NCBI GenBank assembly: GCA_028692395.1
Contig: JAQUXP010000011.1
Location: 1 to 64,000 of the forward strand
From: Lachnospiraceae bacterium
Lineage (GTDB): Bacteria; Bacillota; Clostridia; Lachnospirales; Lachnospiraceae
Reading direction: 5' to 3'
Length of the DNA stretch: 64,000 bases
Shown: one piece after another, positions 15,777-23,674 of the stretch
How the letters are laid out: each line of letters starts with the position of its first letter
How positions within the stretch are numbered: the first letter of the stretch is position 1
The notes under the pieces: generated by a model
The model's input: only the letters and a program-made list of their open reading frames with translations
The model's database searches: none
What the model was told of the DNA's origin: nothing
Made by a program: the position numbers and the translations under genes

Positions 15777-17024
15777 ATGAATACGGATTGGAAAAAAAAG
15801 AATCTGGATATTCTGGAACAGCATCTGCGGGATGGCTGTAAGCTGCACTGCATACAGAAGCTGGGTGTAGAGATTGAGCATATTCTGGTAGACAGGCAGA
15901 GTCGGGAAGCAGTGACTTACCAGGAAGAAAAAGGAGTACACTGGATTCTGGAACAGTTATCCCGGGAGTTTCCTGTGAAAATGTCGGAAAAAGGTAATCT
16001 TCTGGGGCTTGCGAATCTGGATTATACGATTACGCTGGAGCCTGCGGCACAGCTGGAGATCAGTATTGCGCCAAAGGAGAGCATTGCAGTCATAGAAAAG
16101 GTTTATGAAAGCTTTTTAGCCCTTTTAGATCCATTGCTGAAGCAGTGCGATTATGAACTGGTTACCCAGGGCTATCAGCCCCACAGCCTGGTGGATGAGC
16201 TTCCTATGATTCCTAAAAAAAGATATGCTTATATGGATGATTACTTTAAAACCTCGGGTACCCGGGGACGTCATATGATGCGGGGTACAGCCTCGGCCCA
16301 GATCTCCATCGATTATTGCTGCGAACCGGATTTTATCAGAAAGTATCGCACGGTATCGATCCTCATGCCGGCTATTAAGCTTTTGTCCGACAATACACGG
16401 TATTTTGAAGGAAAGCCTTATAAGGATTATCTTGCCCGCACAGATATCTGGAATCATGTAGATCCCAGACGCTGTGGAATCCTGGACGGTATCTTCGAAG
16501 AGAACTTTGGATTTCATACGTATGCAGAATATCTGTGGAATCTTCCGCTGATCTTTCTTCCCACCCCTCAGGGTTCGGTTGCAACAGGAACAAGGACAGT
16601 AGGTGAAATCTGGTCAGACCGTGAGCTGAGTCCGGAGGACGTGGATCATGTTCTGTCCATGACATTTCTGGATGTTCGGGTGAAGCACTATATCGAAATC
16701 CGTGGAGCCGACAGCATGCCGGAGGAATATGTTCTGGCATATCTGGCGCTGATTAAGGGGATTTTCTTTAAACCGGAGGTGCAAGGTAAGCTGCTTTCTC
16801 TTTACCCGGTGGGAAAAGAGGACATTATAAGGGCGGAGCAGTCACTGCAAAGGGACGGATATGAGGGCGTAATATACCAAAAACCAGCAGCAGATTTTGT
16901 CCGGGAGCTGCTTTGTCTGGCAGCGGAGAATCTGGATCAGTCAGAAGCAGCCTATCTAAAGCCCTTCGAAAAGCTGGCAGAAAGAAAAATGACATTGGCA
17001 AAGGAGCATTATGAAAGCAATTAG
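15777..17024 (+). CDS. Glutamate-cysteine ligase, GCS2 type
   Basis: 415 aa. Predicted to join L-glutamate through its gamma-carboxyl to L-cysteine using ATP. Visible GCS2 blocks are LGVEIEHILVDRQ near the N-terminus, LEISIAPKES, RGRHMMRGTASAQISIDY in the middle, LWNLPLIFLPTPQG, and YIEIRGADSMPEEYV, which matches the YLEVRGAD motif of plant/proteobacterial enzymes. The start has AAGGGAGA upstream. It overlaps the next gene by 14 nt. It is not the fused GshF type seen in many Firmicutes. Substrate identity beyond glutamate is inferred. Confidence 0.75.
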   Translation: MNTDWKKKNLDILEQHLRDGCKLHCIQKLGVEIEHILVDRQSREAVTYQEEKGVHWILEQLSREFPVKMSEKGNLLGLANLDYTITLEPAAQLEISIAPKESIAVIEKVYESFLALLDPLLKQCDYELVTQGYQPHSLVDELPMIPKKRYAYMDDYFKTSGTRGRHMMRGTASAQISIDYCCEPDFIRKYRTVSILMPAIKLLSDNTRYFEGKPYKDYLARTDIWNHVDPRRCGILDGIFEENFGFHTYAEYLWNLPLIFLPTPQGSVATGTRTVGEIWSDRELSPEDVDHVLSMTFLDVRVKHYIEIRGADSMPEEYVLAYLALIKGIFFKPEVQGKLLSLYPVGKEDIIRAEQSLQRDGYEGVIYQKPAADFVRELLCLAAENLDQSEAAYLKPFEKLAERKMTLAKEHYESN

Positions 17025-18339
17025 AGAAGCATATAAAAACTATATTGAGAATCATATGGAAGAAAGCAGAAGATCTGCTTTGGAGGTCAAGGATTACCTG
17101 GAGCATTCGTCCGTGGCCTATCACGGACGCTGTGTGCATACCCTTCATATTCCAAAAATCTTTACAGAGGAGGTAGTGACTGATTATAAAAAAATTGTAG
17201 ATACTACCTATGGAATCTTCTGCAAGGTCATACAGGAATATCTGGAAAACGCAGACTATCGGAAGCTGTTTCCATTTTCCAAAGAGCTGGAAGAGTTAAT
17301 TCTGGTACCAAACCTCTATGACAGCGTGCTGCCCATCGCAAGATTCGATATCTTCTATAATGAGGAGAACGGAAGCTTCAAGTTCTGCGAGATCAATACA
17401 GACGGAACCAGTGCCATGAACGAGGACTATGTGTTGAATCAGGCACTCGCTTTGAATAATGTTCACACACAGATGAAAAAGAAGTATGATTTTCGCCAGT
17501 ATGAGCTGTTTGACAGCTGGGTAGACACCTGCCTGAAGCTTTATCAGACCTATGAGAAAAAGAAGGAACATCCCTATATCGCCATCGTAGACTTTTTGGA
17601 GCATTGCTCTATCACGGAATTCGAGGAGTTTCAGAGAAGATTCCAGCAGGCCGGTTATGAGTGTGAGATCTGTGAGATTACCCAGATGAAATACAGGGAT
17701 CACGTATTATATTCTCCTTCCGGTCATCCGGTGGATCTGATCTATCGCAGAGCGGTTACCACGGACGTCTGCGAACATTACATGGAAGTACAGGATTTTG
17801 TAAATGCAGTAAAACAGCAGGATGTCTGCATTATGGGATCCTTTTGCACCCAGATTATTCATAATAAATGGCTGTTTAAGATCCTGCGGGAGCAGCCAAC
17901 GCTTGCACTCCTGACAAAAGAGGAACAGGAATTTGTCATGGAACATATTCCTTACACCAATCTTTGTGATGAAAGATTCTGCAAGATCGAAGAGATTACC
18001 GGGGAGAAAGACCGCTGGATTATCAAACCGCTGGATTCCTATGCTTCCAGAGGAGTATTTGCAGGAATTGACTACACCCAGGAGGAGTGGTCTGAAATTG
18101 TAGAACGATATTTTAACCGGGGCTACATTTACCAGGAATATTATCCGCCCTATCGCACAGAAAATATCTATCTGTCAGATCAGGATTCCGGGTTCGTGCC
18201 CTATACCAATATGTCAGGATTATTTGTCTATAATGGAAGTTTTGCCGGGATCTATTCCAGGCTGTCAGATGGTGGTATTATCTCATCTCAGTATAATGAG
18301 AAAGCTACGGCTACAATGGTTCTTGTCAACAAACAGTAA
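17011..18339 (+). CDS. ATP-grasp ligase, glutathionylspermidine-synthase-like
   Basis: 442 aa. Features point to an ATP-grasp amide ligase: FKFCEINTDGTSAMNEDYV resembles the glutathionylspermidine synthase nucleotide/metal site, and DRWIIKPLDSYASRGVFAG and GYIYQEYYPPY look like the ATP-grasp core. There is no CHAP amidase domain, unlike E. coli Gsp. Tight overlap with the GCS2 gene suggests it extends gamma-glutamylcysteine (or a similar dipeptide) with an unknown amine or amino acid. The reaction is an inference; classical glutathione synthetase (GshB) motifs are not recognised. Confidence 0.6.
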   Translation: MKAIREAYKNYIENHMEESRRSALEVKDYLEHSSVAYHGRCVHTLHIPKIFTEEVVTDYKKIVDTTYGIFCKVIQEYLENADYRKLFPFSKELEELILVPNLYDSVLPIARFDIFYNEENGSFKFCEINTDGTSAMNEDYVLNQALALNNVHTQMKKKYDFRQYELFDSWVDTCLKLYQTYEKKKEHPYIAIVDFLEHCSITEFEEFQRRFQQAGYECEICEITQMKYRDHVLYSPSGHPVDLIYRRAVTTDVCEHYMEVQDFVNAVKQQDVCIMGSFCTQIIHNKWLFKILREQPTLALLTKEEQEFVMEHIPYTNLCDERFCKIEEITGEKDRWIIKPLDSYASRGVFAGIDYTQEEWSEIVERYFNRGYIYQEYYPPYRTENIYLSDQDSGFVPYTNMSGLFVYNGSFAGIYSRLSDGGIISSQYNEKATATMVLVNKQ

Positions 18340-18449
18340 AAGTGCTACAATGCATGTGGCTGTAAGTATCTGACAGATAGACAGGCTTAAAGTGGTAGGT
18401 ATTTCGAAAACGATGTACGAGGTACCAGTTAATTTATAAGAAAGAGAAT

Positions 18450-18470
18450 GTGACTGAACAGTTACAAGAG
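18450..18470 (+). repeat. Isolated right end of the dispersed repeat
   Basis: CTGAACAGTTAC (18454-18465) is identical to the right terminus of the element at 993-1004. It lies just before asnA, whose start it may have supplied with a ribosome binding site region. Confidence 0.45.
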
Positions 18471-18479
18471 GAACATGAT

Positions 18480-19490
18480 ATGGGAGAAGTTATGATTCCG
18501 CAGGGCTATGTCTCTGCACTGAATCTGCATGAAACGCAGATTGCGATTAAGACAGTAAAAGATTTTTTTCAGCAGGAGCTTACAAAACGTCTGAATCTGC
18601 TTCGTGTGACGGCACCTCTTTTTGTCCGTCCGGAGAGTGGACTTAACGATAATCTGAATGGTGTAGAACGTCCGGTAGCCTTTGAAATTAAAGATCCTGA
18701 CCACACCAGGGCTGAGATTGTACATTCTCTGGCAAAGTGGAAACGTTTTGCACTAAAAAAATATGGCTTTTCCCAGGGGGAAGGTCTTTATACCGATATG
18801 AATGCGATCCGAAGAGATGAGGATACTGACAATATTCATTCGATCTATGTGGATCAGTGGGACTGGGAAAAAATTATTACCCGTCAGGAACGCAACGAAG
18901 AAACGCTGAAGAAGATTGTGCGTTCCATCTACAAGGTTTTGAAACATACCGAGAAATATATGTCGATCCAGTATGATTATATAGAAGAAATTCTGCCGGA
19001 TGAGATCTGCTTTATCACAGCAGAAGAGCTGGCAGAGCTTTATCCGGATATGACGGCAAAAGAGAGAGAGTATCAGATCACAAAAGAAAAGGGTGCTGTT
19101 TTTCTTATGAAAATCGGTGGAGCTTTAGCAGATGGGAAACCCCATGACGGACGTGCACCGGACTATGATGACTGGAGCCTGAACGGAGATATTATTATAT
19201 ATTATCCGGTACTGGATATTGCACTGGAGATTTCTTCTATGGGAATCCGCGTGGATGCAGAAGCACTGAAAAAACAGCTTGCCCAGAGCGGCTGTGAGGA
19301 GCGTGGCAAGCTTCCTTTCCAGAGTGCAATTCTCTGTGATGAACTGCCCCTCACGATCGGCGGCGGTATCGGACAGTCAAGAATCTGTATGTTTCTCCTT
19401 CGAAAAGCACATATTGGAGAGGTACAGTGTTCTCTCTGGCCCAAGGATGTTCTGGAAGTTACAGATGCCTGCGGCGTACAGCTTCTATAA
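18480..19490 (+). CDS. asnA: Aspartate-ammonia ligase
   Basis: Makes asparagine from aspartate, ammonia and ATP (AMP-forming); class II aminoacyl-tRNA-synthetase-like fold. 336 aa from the ATG at 18480, close to the E. coli length; AGAGGA (18467-18472) supports it, whereas the GTG at 18450 would add an unusual tail. Blocks seen: ETQIAIKTVKDFFQQEL, RVTAPLFVRPESGLND, DGRAPDYDDW and GGGIGQSRICMFLL. Single gene with its own strong terminator. A glutamine-dependent asnB is also in this window. Confidence 0.93.
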   Translation: MGEVMIPQGYVSALNLHETQIAIKTVKDFFQQELTKRLNLLRVTAPLFVRPESGLNDNLNGVERPVAFEIKDPDHTRAEIVHSLAKWKRFALKKYGFSQGEGLYTDMNAIRRDEDTDNIHSIYVDQWDWEKIITRQERNEETLKKIVRSIYKVLKHTEKYMSIQYDYIEEILPDEICFITAEELAELYPDMTAKEREYQITKEKGAVFLMKIGGALADGKPHDGRAPDYDDWSLNGDIIIYYPVLDIALEISSMGIRVDAEALKKQLAQSGCEERGKLPFQSAILCDELPLTIGGGIGQSRICMFLLRKAHIGEVQCSLWPKDVLEVTDACGVQLL

Positions 19491-19499
19491 TCACATGAG

Positions 19500-19561
19500 A
19501 CAGGGCTGTCGCATCACTTTAGGTTCCCGGAATCCAAAGTGGTGCGACAGCCCTGTTTTTG
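19500..19561 (+). terminator. Intrinsic terminator after asnA
   Basis: A 21-bp stem (19500-19520 with 19536-19556, one G-U pair), core GGGCTGTCGCA/TGCGACAGCCC, 15-nt loop, then TTTTT. The GCTGTCGCAC motif recurs in the arms of the fold-back element at 56190. Confidence 0.92.
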
Positions 19562-19562
19562 C

Positions 19563-19591
19563 TTGACATACGAAGAAAAAGCAAGTAATAT
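19563..19591 (+). promoter_or_regulatory. Promoter of citrate synthase gene
   Basis: TTGACA (19563-19568), 17-bp spacer, TAATAT (19586-19591), directly after the asnA terminator. Confidence 0.75.
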
Positions 19592-19663
19592 AGTAGAAAA
19601 TACTTTAGCAAACTAATTTGCGAATGTGAATGTATACAATAATACAAAAGGAGGATCTAAAGT

Positions 19664-21025
19664 ATGGCGATGTCTTCGGAGATTTTAGATGAAAAACTGG
19701 GTCAGCTGGTGGAAATGAGCCGGAATTCAGGACGTATAGATCTGAATCTTTACACAGAGTATGATGTAAAGAGGGGATTGAGAGATTCTACTGGAAAAGG
19801 GGTATTGACTGGTCTGACAGAAATATCTGATGTTGTATCCTTTAAGAATGTGAATGGGGAGAAGATTCCGGATGAGGGGCATCTCTATTATCAGGGCTAC
19901 AGTGTTGATCAGCTGATTCAGGGATTTCACCAACGCCGTTATGGATTTGAGGAAATCACCTACCTGCTTTTATTTGGCCAGCTGCCAAGTGAAGAGCAGA
20001 TGAAGAATTTTATCGATATTCTGGGATATTACAGAGAACTGCCGGAGACCTTTGTCAGGGATGTTGTGATGAAGGCAACCAGCAAAAACATGATGAATTC
20101 GCTGCAAAAATGTGTACTTACCCTGTATTCTTATGATGAGGATCCGGATAATATATCCATACCAAATGTATTAAAGCAGGAGCTGAGTCTGATTGCAAAG
20201 TTTCCACTGATTGCGGTATACAGCTATCATGCGTACCGTCATTATCATCTGAATGAGAACCTGGTGATTCGTAATCCAAGGCCGGAGCTTTCCTTTGCGG
20301 AAAATATTCTTCAGATGCTGCATCCGGATGGTGTCTATACCGAGCTGGAGGCAAAGGTGCTGGATGTGGCTTTAGTGGTACATGCAGAGCATGGCGGTGG
20401 TAATAACTCAACCTTTACTACCCACGTAGTGTCTTCTTCCGGAACAGATACCTATTCTGCTGTGGCAGCTTCTCTTGGTTCTTTAAAAGGTCCCAAGCAT
20501 GGTGGTGCCAATCTGAAGGTACAGGAGATGTTCGAGGATATTAAAAAGCATATTACAGACTGGACCGATGAAGACCGTGTCTGTGATTACCTGAACCAGA
20601 TTCTGGACAAGGAAGCATTTGACCATCAGGGGTTGATCTATGGTATGGGACATGCCGTGTATACCAACTCAGATCCCCGTGCTGTTATCTTGAAGCATTA
20701 TGCAAAGCAGCTGTCTATGGAGAAACACCTGGAGCACGAATTCGAGCTGTACGAGACAGTAGAGCGCATCGCCGGAGCCTGTATTGCAAAAAAACGCAGA
20801 CTGCTGAAACCCGTTTGTGCCAATGTGGATTTCTTCAGTGGATTTGTCTATACCATGCTGGGCCTGCCAAAAGAGCTGTATACACCGATTTTTGCCATAG
20901 CGCGTATCTCCGGATGGTCTGCTCACCGCATCGAAGAGCTGGTCAATGCCGGTAAGATTATTCGTCCCGCTTATAAGTATGTGGGATTCCACAGAGATTA
21001 TGTGGAGCTGCAAGACAGAAACTGA
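19664..21025 (+). CDS. gltA: Citrate synthase
   Basis: Condenses oxaloacetate and acetyl-CoA. 453 aa, somewhat longer than the 370-430 aa typical enzymes because of an N-terminal extension of about 60 residues. The substrate-binding and catalytic His are in VVHAEHGGGNNSTFT and YGMGHAVYTNSDPR; the catalytic Asp is in CANVDFFSGFVYTMLG. AAGGAGG precedes the start. No aconitase or isocitrate dehydrogenase gene adjoins it; in an anaerobe of this kind it most likely feeds glutamate synthesis. A methylcitrate synthase activity cannot be excluded by eye. Confidence 0.9.
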   Translation: MAMSSEILDEKLGQLVEMSRNSGRIDLNLYTEYDVKRGLRDSTGKGVLTGLTEISDVVSFKNVNGEKIPDEGHLYYQGYSVDQLIQGFHQRRYGFEEITYLLLFGQLPSEEQMKNFIDILGYYRELPETFVRDVVMKATSKNMMNSLQKCVLTLYSYDEDPDNISIPNVLKQELSLIAKFPLIAVYSYHAYRHYHLNENLVIRNPRPELSFAENILQMLHPDGVYTELEAKVLDVALVVHAEHGGGNNSTFTTHVVSSSGTDTYSAVAASLGSLKGPKHGGANLKVQEMFEDIKKHITDWTDEDRVCDYLNQILDKEAFDHQGLIYGMGHAVYTNSDPRAVILKHYAKQLSMEKHLEHEFELYETVERIAGACIAKKRRLLKPVCANVDFFSGFVYTMLGLPKELYTPIFAIARISGWSAHRIEELVNAGKIIRPAYKYVGFHRDYVELQDRN

Positions 21026-21094
21026 TGTACCTGGAAAAAATATAAATTTTTATGCAGACTGGGACAGGACGTGTTATACTTATAGTTATAAAAT

Positions 21095-21124
21095 AGTGAC
21101 TGATCAGGTGTTGAACAGTTGTCT
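21095..21124 (+). repeat. Right-end remnant of the dispersed repeat, upstream of ptsI
   Basis: GATCAGGTGTTGAACAGTTGTCTAAAA here aligns with GGTCAGGTACTGAACAGTTACTAAAA at 984-1009, the right end of the pyrE-leader element. It lies about 25 bp before ptsI. Confidence 0.5.
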
Positions 21125-21150
21125 AAAATAACTGTAAAGGAGACATAGGG

Positions 21151-22800
21151 ATGCAGGTATATCAAGGGAAAAGTGTGTTCGGTGGCGTTGCGATTGGAAA
21201 GATCAGCGTTTACCGCAAGGGAGAACAACAGGTAAAGCGTGTCCGTGTGGAAGATACTACAGGAGAGCTGACACGTTACCAGGAAGCAAAGCAGGAGGCC
21301 ATCCGTCAGCTGGGAGATCTGTACAAGAAAGCAGTGAAGGAAGTAGGAGAAGCGAATGCAGCCATCTTTGAGATTCATCAGATGATGCTGGAGGATGAAG
21401 GCTATAACGAATCTGTCACGAACATTATTAAGACGCAAAGCGTCAATGCAGAATATGCAGTGGCGGCTACCAGTGACAATTATTCTCAGATGTTTGCAGC
21501 TATGGATGATGAGTACATGCGGGAGCGTGCGGCGGATGTGAAGGATGTTTCCGAGCGTATTCTTTCGGCACTTGGCGGAGGCACCAGAAGTGTTGTGAAT
21601 ACAGAGGAACCTGTGATTATCCTTGCAGATGATCTGGCACCCTCCGAGACGGTCCAACTGGATAAAAGCCGTGTACTTTCTTTTGTTACAGTACATGGAT
21701 CGGTGAATTCCCACACGGCTATTCTTGCAAGAACCATGAGTATTCCAGCCCTGATCGGAACTGAGATCCCGCTGGATGATACCATAGATGGCAGAATTGC
21801 GGTGGTGGATGGAAACCGGGGACTGATCTATGTGGAGCCGGATGAAAAAACTCTGGAAGAGATGAAGGAAGTGCAGAAGCGGGAAAAAGAAAAGGCAGAG
21901 CTTCTGCAGGAGCTGAAAGGGCGTGAAAATGTTACCCTGGATGGCAAAAAGATCATGCTTTATGCCAACATTGGTAATATCAAGGATCTTGCCATGGTTG
22001 TACAAAATGATGGCGGAGGTATCGGACTGTTTCGAAGTGAATTCATCTATCTGGAAAGTAAAGACTATCCTACCGAGGAAGAGCAGTTCAAAATCTATAA
22101 GACGGTAGCGGAGACCATGGCCGGAAAACGGGTGATTATCCGGACGCTGGACATCGGTGCGGACAAACAATGTGATTACTTCCATATGGAACATGAAGAA
22201 AATCCGGCACTGGGGCTTCGGGCTATCCGAATCTGTCTGACACAGCCGGAGATCTTTAAGACACAGCTTCGTGCGCTGTTTCGTGCCAGCGCTTATGGAA
22301 ATATCTCTATCATGTATCCTATGATTACAGGTGTTGAAGAAGTGCGCCGGATCAAGAAAATTGTGGAGGAAGTAAAGGCAGAGCTTGTCGCTCAGAATCT
22401 GGAATTTGGCAATCCGGATCAGGGTATTATGATTGAGACTCCGGCAGCGGTTATGATGAGTGATGTGCTGGCAGAGGAGGCAGATTTCTTCAGCATTGGC
22501 ACAAATGATCTTACCCAGTATACGCTGGCTATAGACCGTCAGAATCTTAAGCTGGATTCCTTTTATGATGCACATCATCCGGCTGTCCTCCGTATGATTC
22601 AGATGGTGGTGGACAATGCACATAAGGCAGGAATCTGGGCCGGTATCTGCGGAGAACTTGGGGCGGATACCACCCTTACCAAAGAGTTTCTTGCCATGGG
22701 TGTGGATGAGCTTTCCGTGTCACCGGGAAGTATTCTGCCAATCCGAAAGATTATTCTGGAAACAGATGTGGATGCTTATAAGGAAGGGAAACCATGCTGA
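21151..22800 (+). CDS. ptsI: Phosphoenolpyruvate-protein phosphotransferase (PTS enzyme I)
   Basis: Transfers phosphate from PEP to HPr, first step of the sugar PTS; cytosolic. 549 aa. The phosphorylated His188 lies in VNSHTAILARTMSIPA; PEP-binding Arg is in GIGLFRSEFIYL; the ADFFSIGTNDLTQY signature and active Cys500 in GICGELGAD are present. ptsH is not adjacent. It overlaps the DeoR gene by 7 nt, so enzyme I and this regulator are expected to be made together, which is not the usual ptsHI order. A repeat remnant lies upstream. Confidence 0.95.
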   Translation: MQVYQGKSVFGGVAIGKISVYRKGEQQVKRVRVEDTTGELTRYQEAKQEAIRQLGDLYKKAVKEVGEANAAIFEIHQMMLEDEGYNESVTNIIKTQSVNAEYAVAATSDNYSQMFAAMDDEYMRERAADVKDVSERILSALGGGTRSVVNTEEPVIILADDLAPSETVQLDKSRVLSFVTVHGSVNSHTAILARTMSIPALIGTEIPLDDTIDGRIAVVDGNRGLIYVEPDEKTLEEMKEVQKREKEKAELLQELKGRENVTLDGKKIMLYANIGNIKDLAMVVQNDGGGIGLFRSEFIYLESKDYPTEEEQFKIYKTVAETMAGKRVIIRTLDIGADKQCDYFHMEHEENPALGLRAIRICLTQPEIFKTQLRALFRASAYGNISIMYPMITGVEEVRRIKKIVEEVKAELVAQNLEFGNPDQGIMIETPAAVMMSDVLAEEADFFSIGTNDLTQYTLAIDRQNLKLDSFYDAHHPAVLRMIQMVVDNAHKAGIWAGICGELGADTTLTKEFLAMGVDELSVSPGSILPIRKIILETDVDAYKEGKPC

Positions 22801-23540
22801 CAGAAAAGCGTTATGAGTTGATTTTAGATCTGCTGGAGGATCGGAAAACAATTACAGTGCTTGAATTGAAGGACTTGCTGGGTACTTCTGAGTCTACTAT
22901 TCGAAGAGACCTGTCAGCCCTGGATCAGGCCGGAAAGCTTACTAAGGTTTTTGGAGGTGCAGTTGCTCTGGAGAATACATTTTCCACCTATGAGCCCTCG
23001 GTCGCCCAGAAGGAAGGCATCCGTATAGACGAGAAAAAAAGGATTGCCCGTCTGGCGGCTTCTCTGATTCTGCCGGAAAGCTTCGTCTATCTGGATGCAG
23101 GAACCACAACCGGCTACATGCTTGATTACATCGCAGAGCGTTCTGCTGTCTATGTGACCAATGCAGTTTCTCATGCAAAGAGACTTGCTGCCACAGGGTT
23201 TCGTGTATTACTGATCGGAGGTGAGCTGAAAGGCGTTACAGAGGCAGTAATTGGAACGCAGGCCATACTTTCACTCCAGGATTTTCACTTCACAAGGGCC
23301 TTTTTTGGTGCAAATGGTATCTCCAAAAAAGAAGGGTTTACCACTCCGGATCTGAATGAGGCATTAGTGAAAAAGACAGCCTTTCAACAGACACAGAAGG
23401 CTTATGTACTTGCAGATGCAAGTAAGTTCGGCAATGTAAGCTCTGTGACCTTTGCGCCTTTTGCATATGCGGAAATACTTACAGATCAGAAGCCTTTCGG
23501 GGACTTTTTGGAAAGTAAGAATATCAGAGTTGTACCGTAA
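22794..23540 (+). CDS. DeoR/GlpR-family sugar-phosphate-responsive regulator
   Basis: 248 aa. N-terminal winged HTH (VLELKDLLGTSESTIRRDLSAL, about residues 21-44) followed by KVFGGAV, the DeoR signature. The C-terminal domain has the sugar-isomerase-like fold with LDAGTTTGYML and LADASKFG. Such proteins repress sugar or sugar-phosphate genes and release DNA on binding a phosphorylated sugar. Coupling to ptsI suggests a PTS-linked role; the target genes are unknown. Confidence 0.88.
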   Translation: MLTEKRYELILDLLEDRKTITVLELKDLLGTSESTIRRDLSALDQAGKLTKVFGGAVALENTFSTYEPSVAQKEGIRIDEKKRIARLAASLILPESFVYLDAGTTTGYMLDYIAERSAVYVTNAVSHAKRLAATGFRVLLIGGELKGVTEAVIGTQAILSLQDFHFTRAFFGANGISKKEGFTTPDLNEALVKKTAFQQTQKAYVLADASKFGNVSSVTFAPFAYAEILTDQKPFGDFLESKNIRVVP

Positions 23541-23553
23541 AGACATAGCTTTT

Positions 23554-23586
23554 GAAAAGTTCCTGTTGAAAAGACAGGAACTTTTC
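23554..23586 (+). terminator. Hairpin after deoR gene
   Basis: GAAAAGTTCCTGT (23554-23566) pairs perfectly with ACAGGAACTTTTC (23574-23586). Only a short T-run lies inside the 3' arm, so it is a moderate terminator. Confidence 0.6.
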
Positions 23587-23674
23587 AGTATAATGGGTAA
23601 GATAGAATAAAAACAAAGGATTATGATTGCACGGAAACCAAAAGGAAGACGGCAGAAGGGAACAGGAGAGATTT

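Noticed and set aside
18450-18479. GTG start giving asnA ten extra residues
   Set aside because: The extra codons derive from the dispersed-repeat right end; the ATG at 18480 has a good ribosome binding site and gives the family's length.
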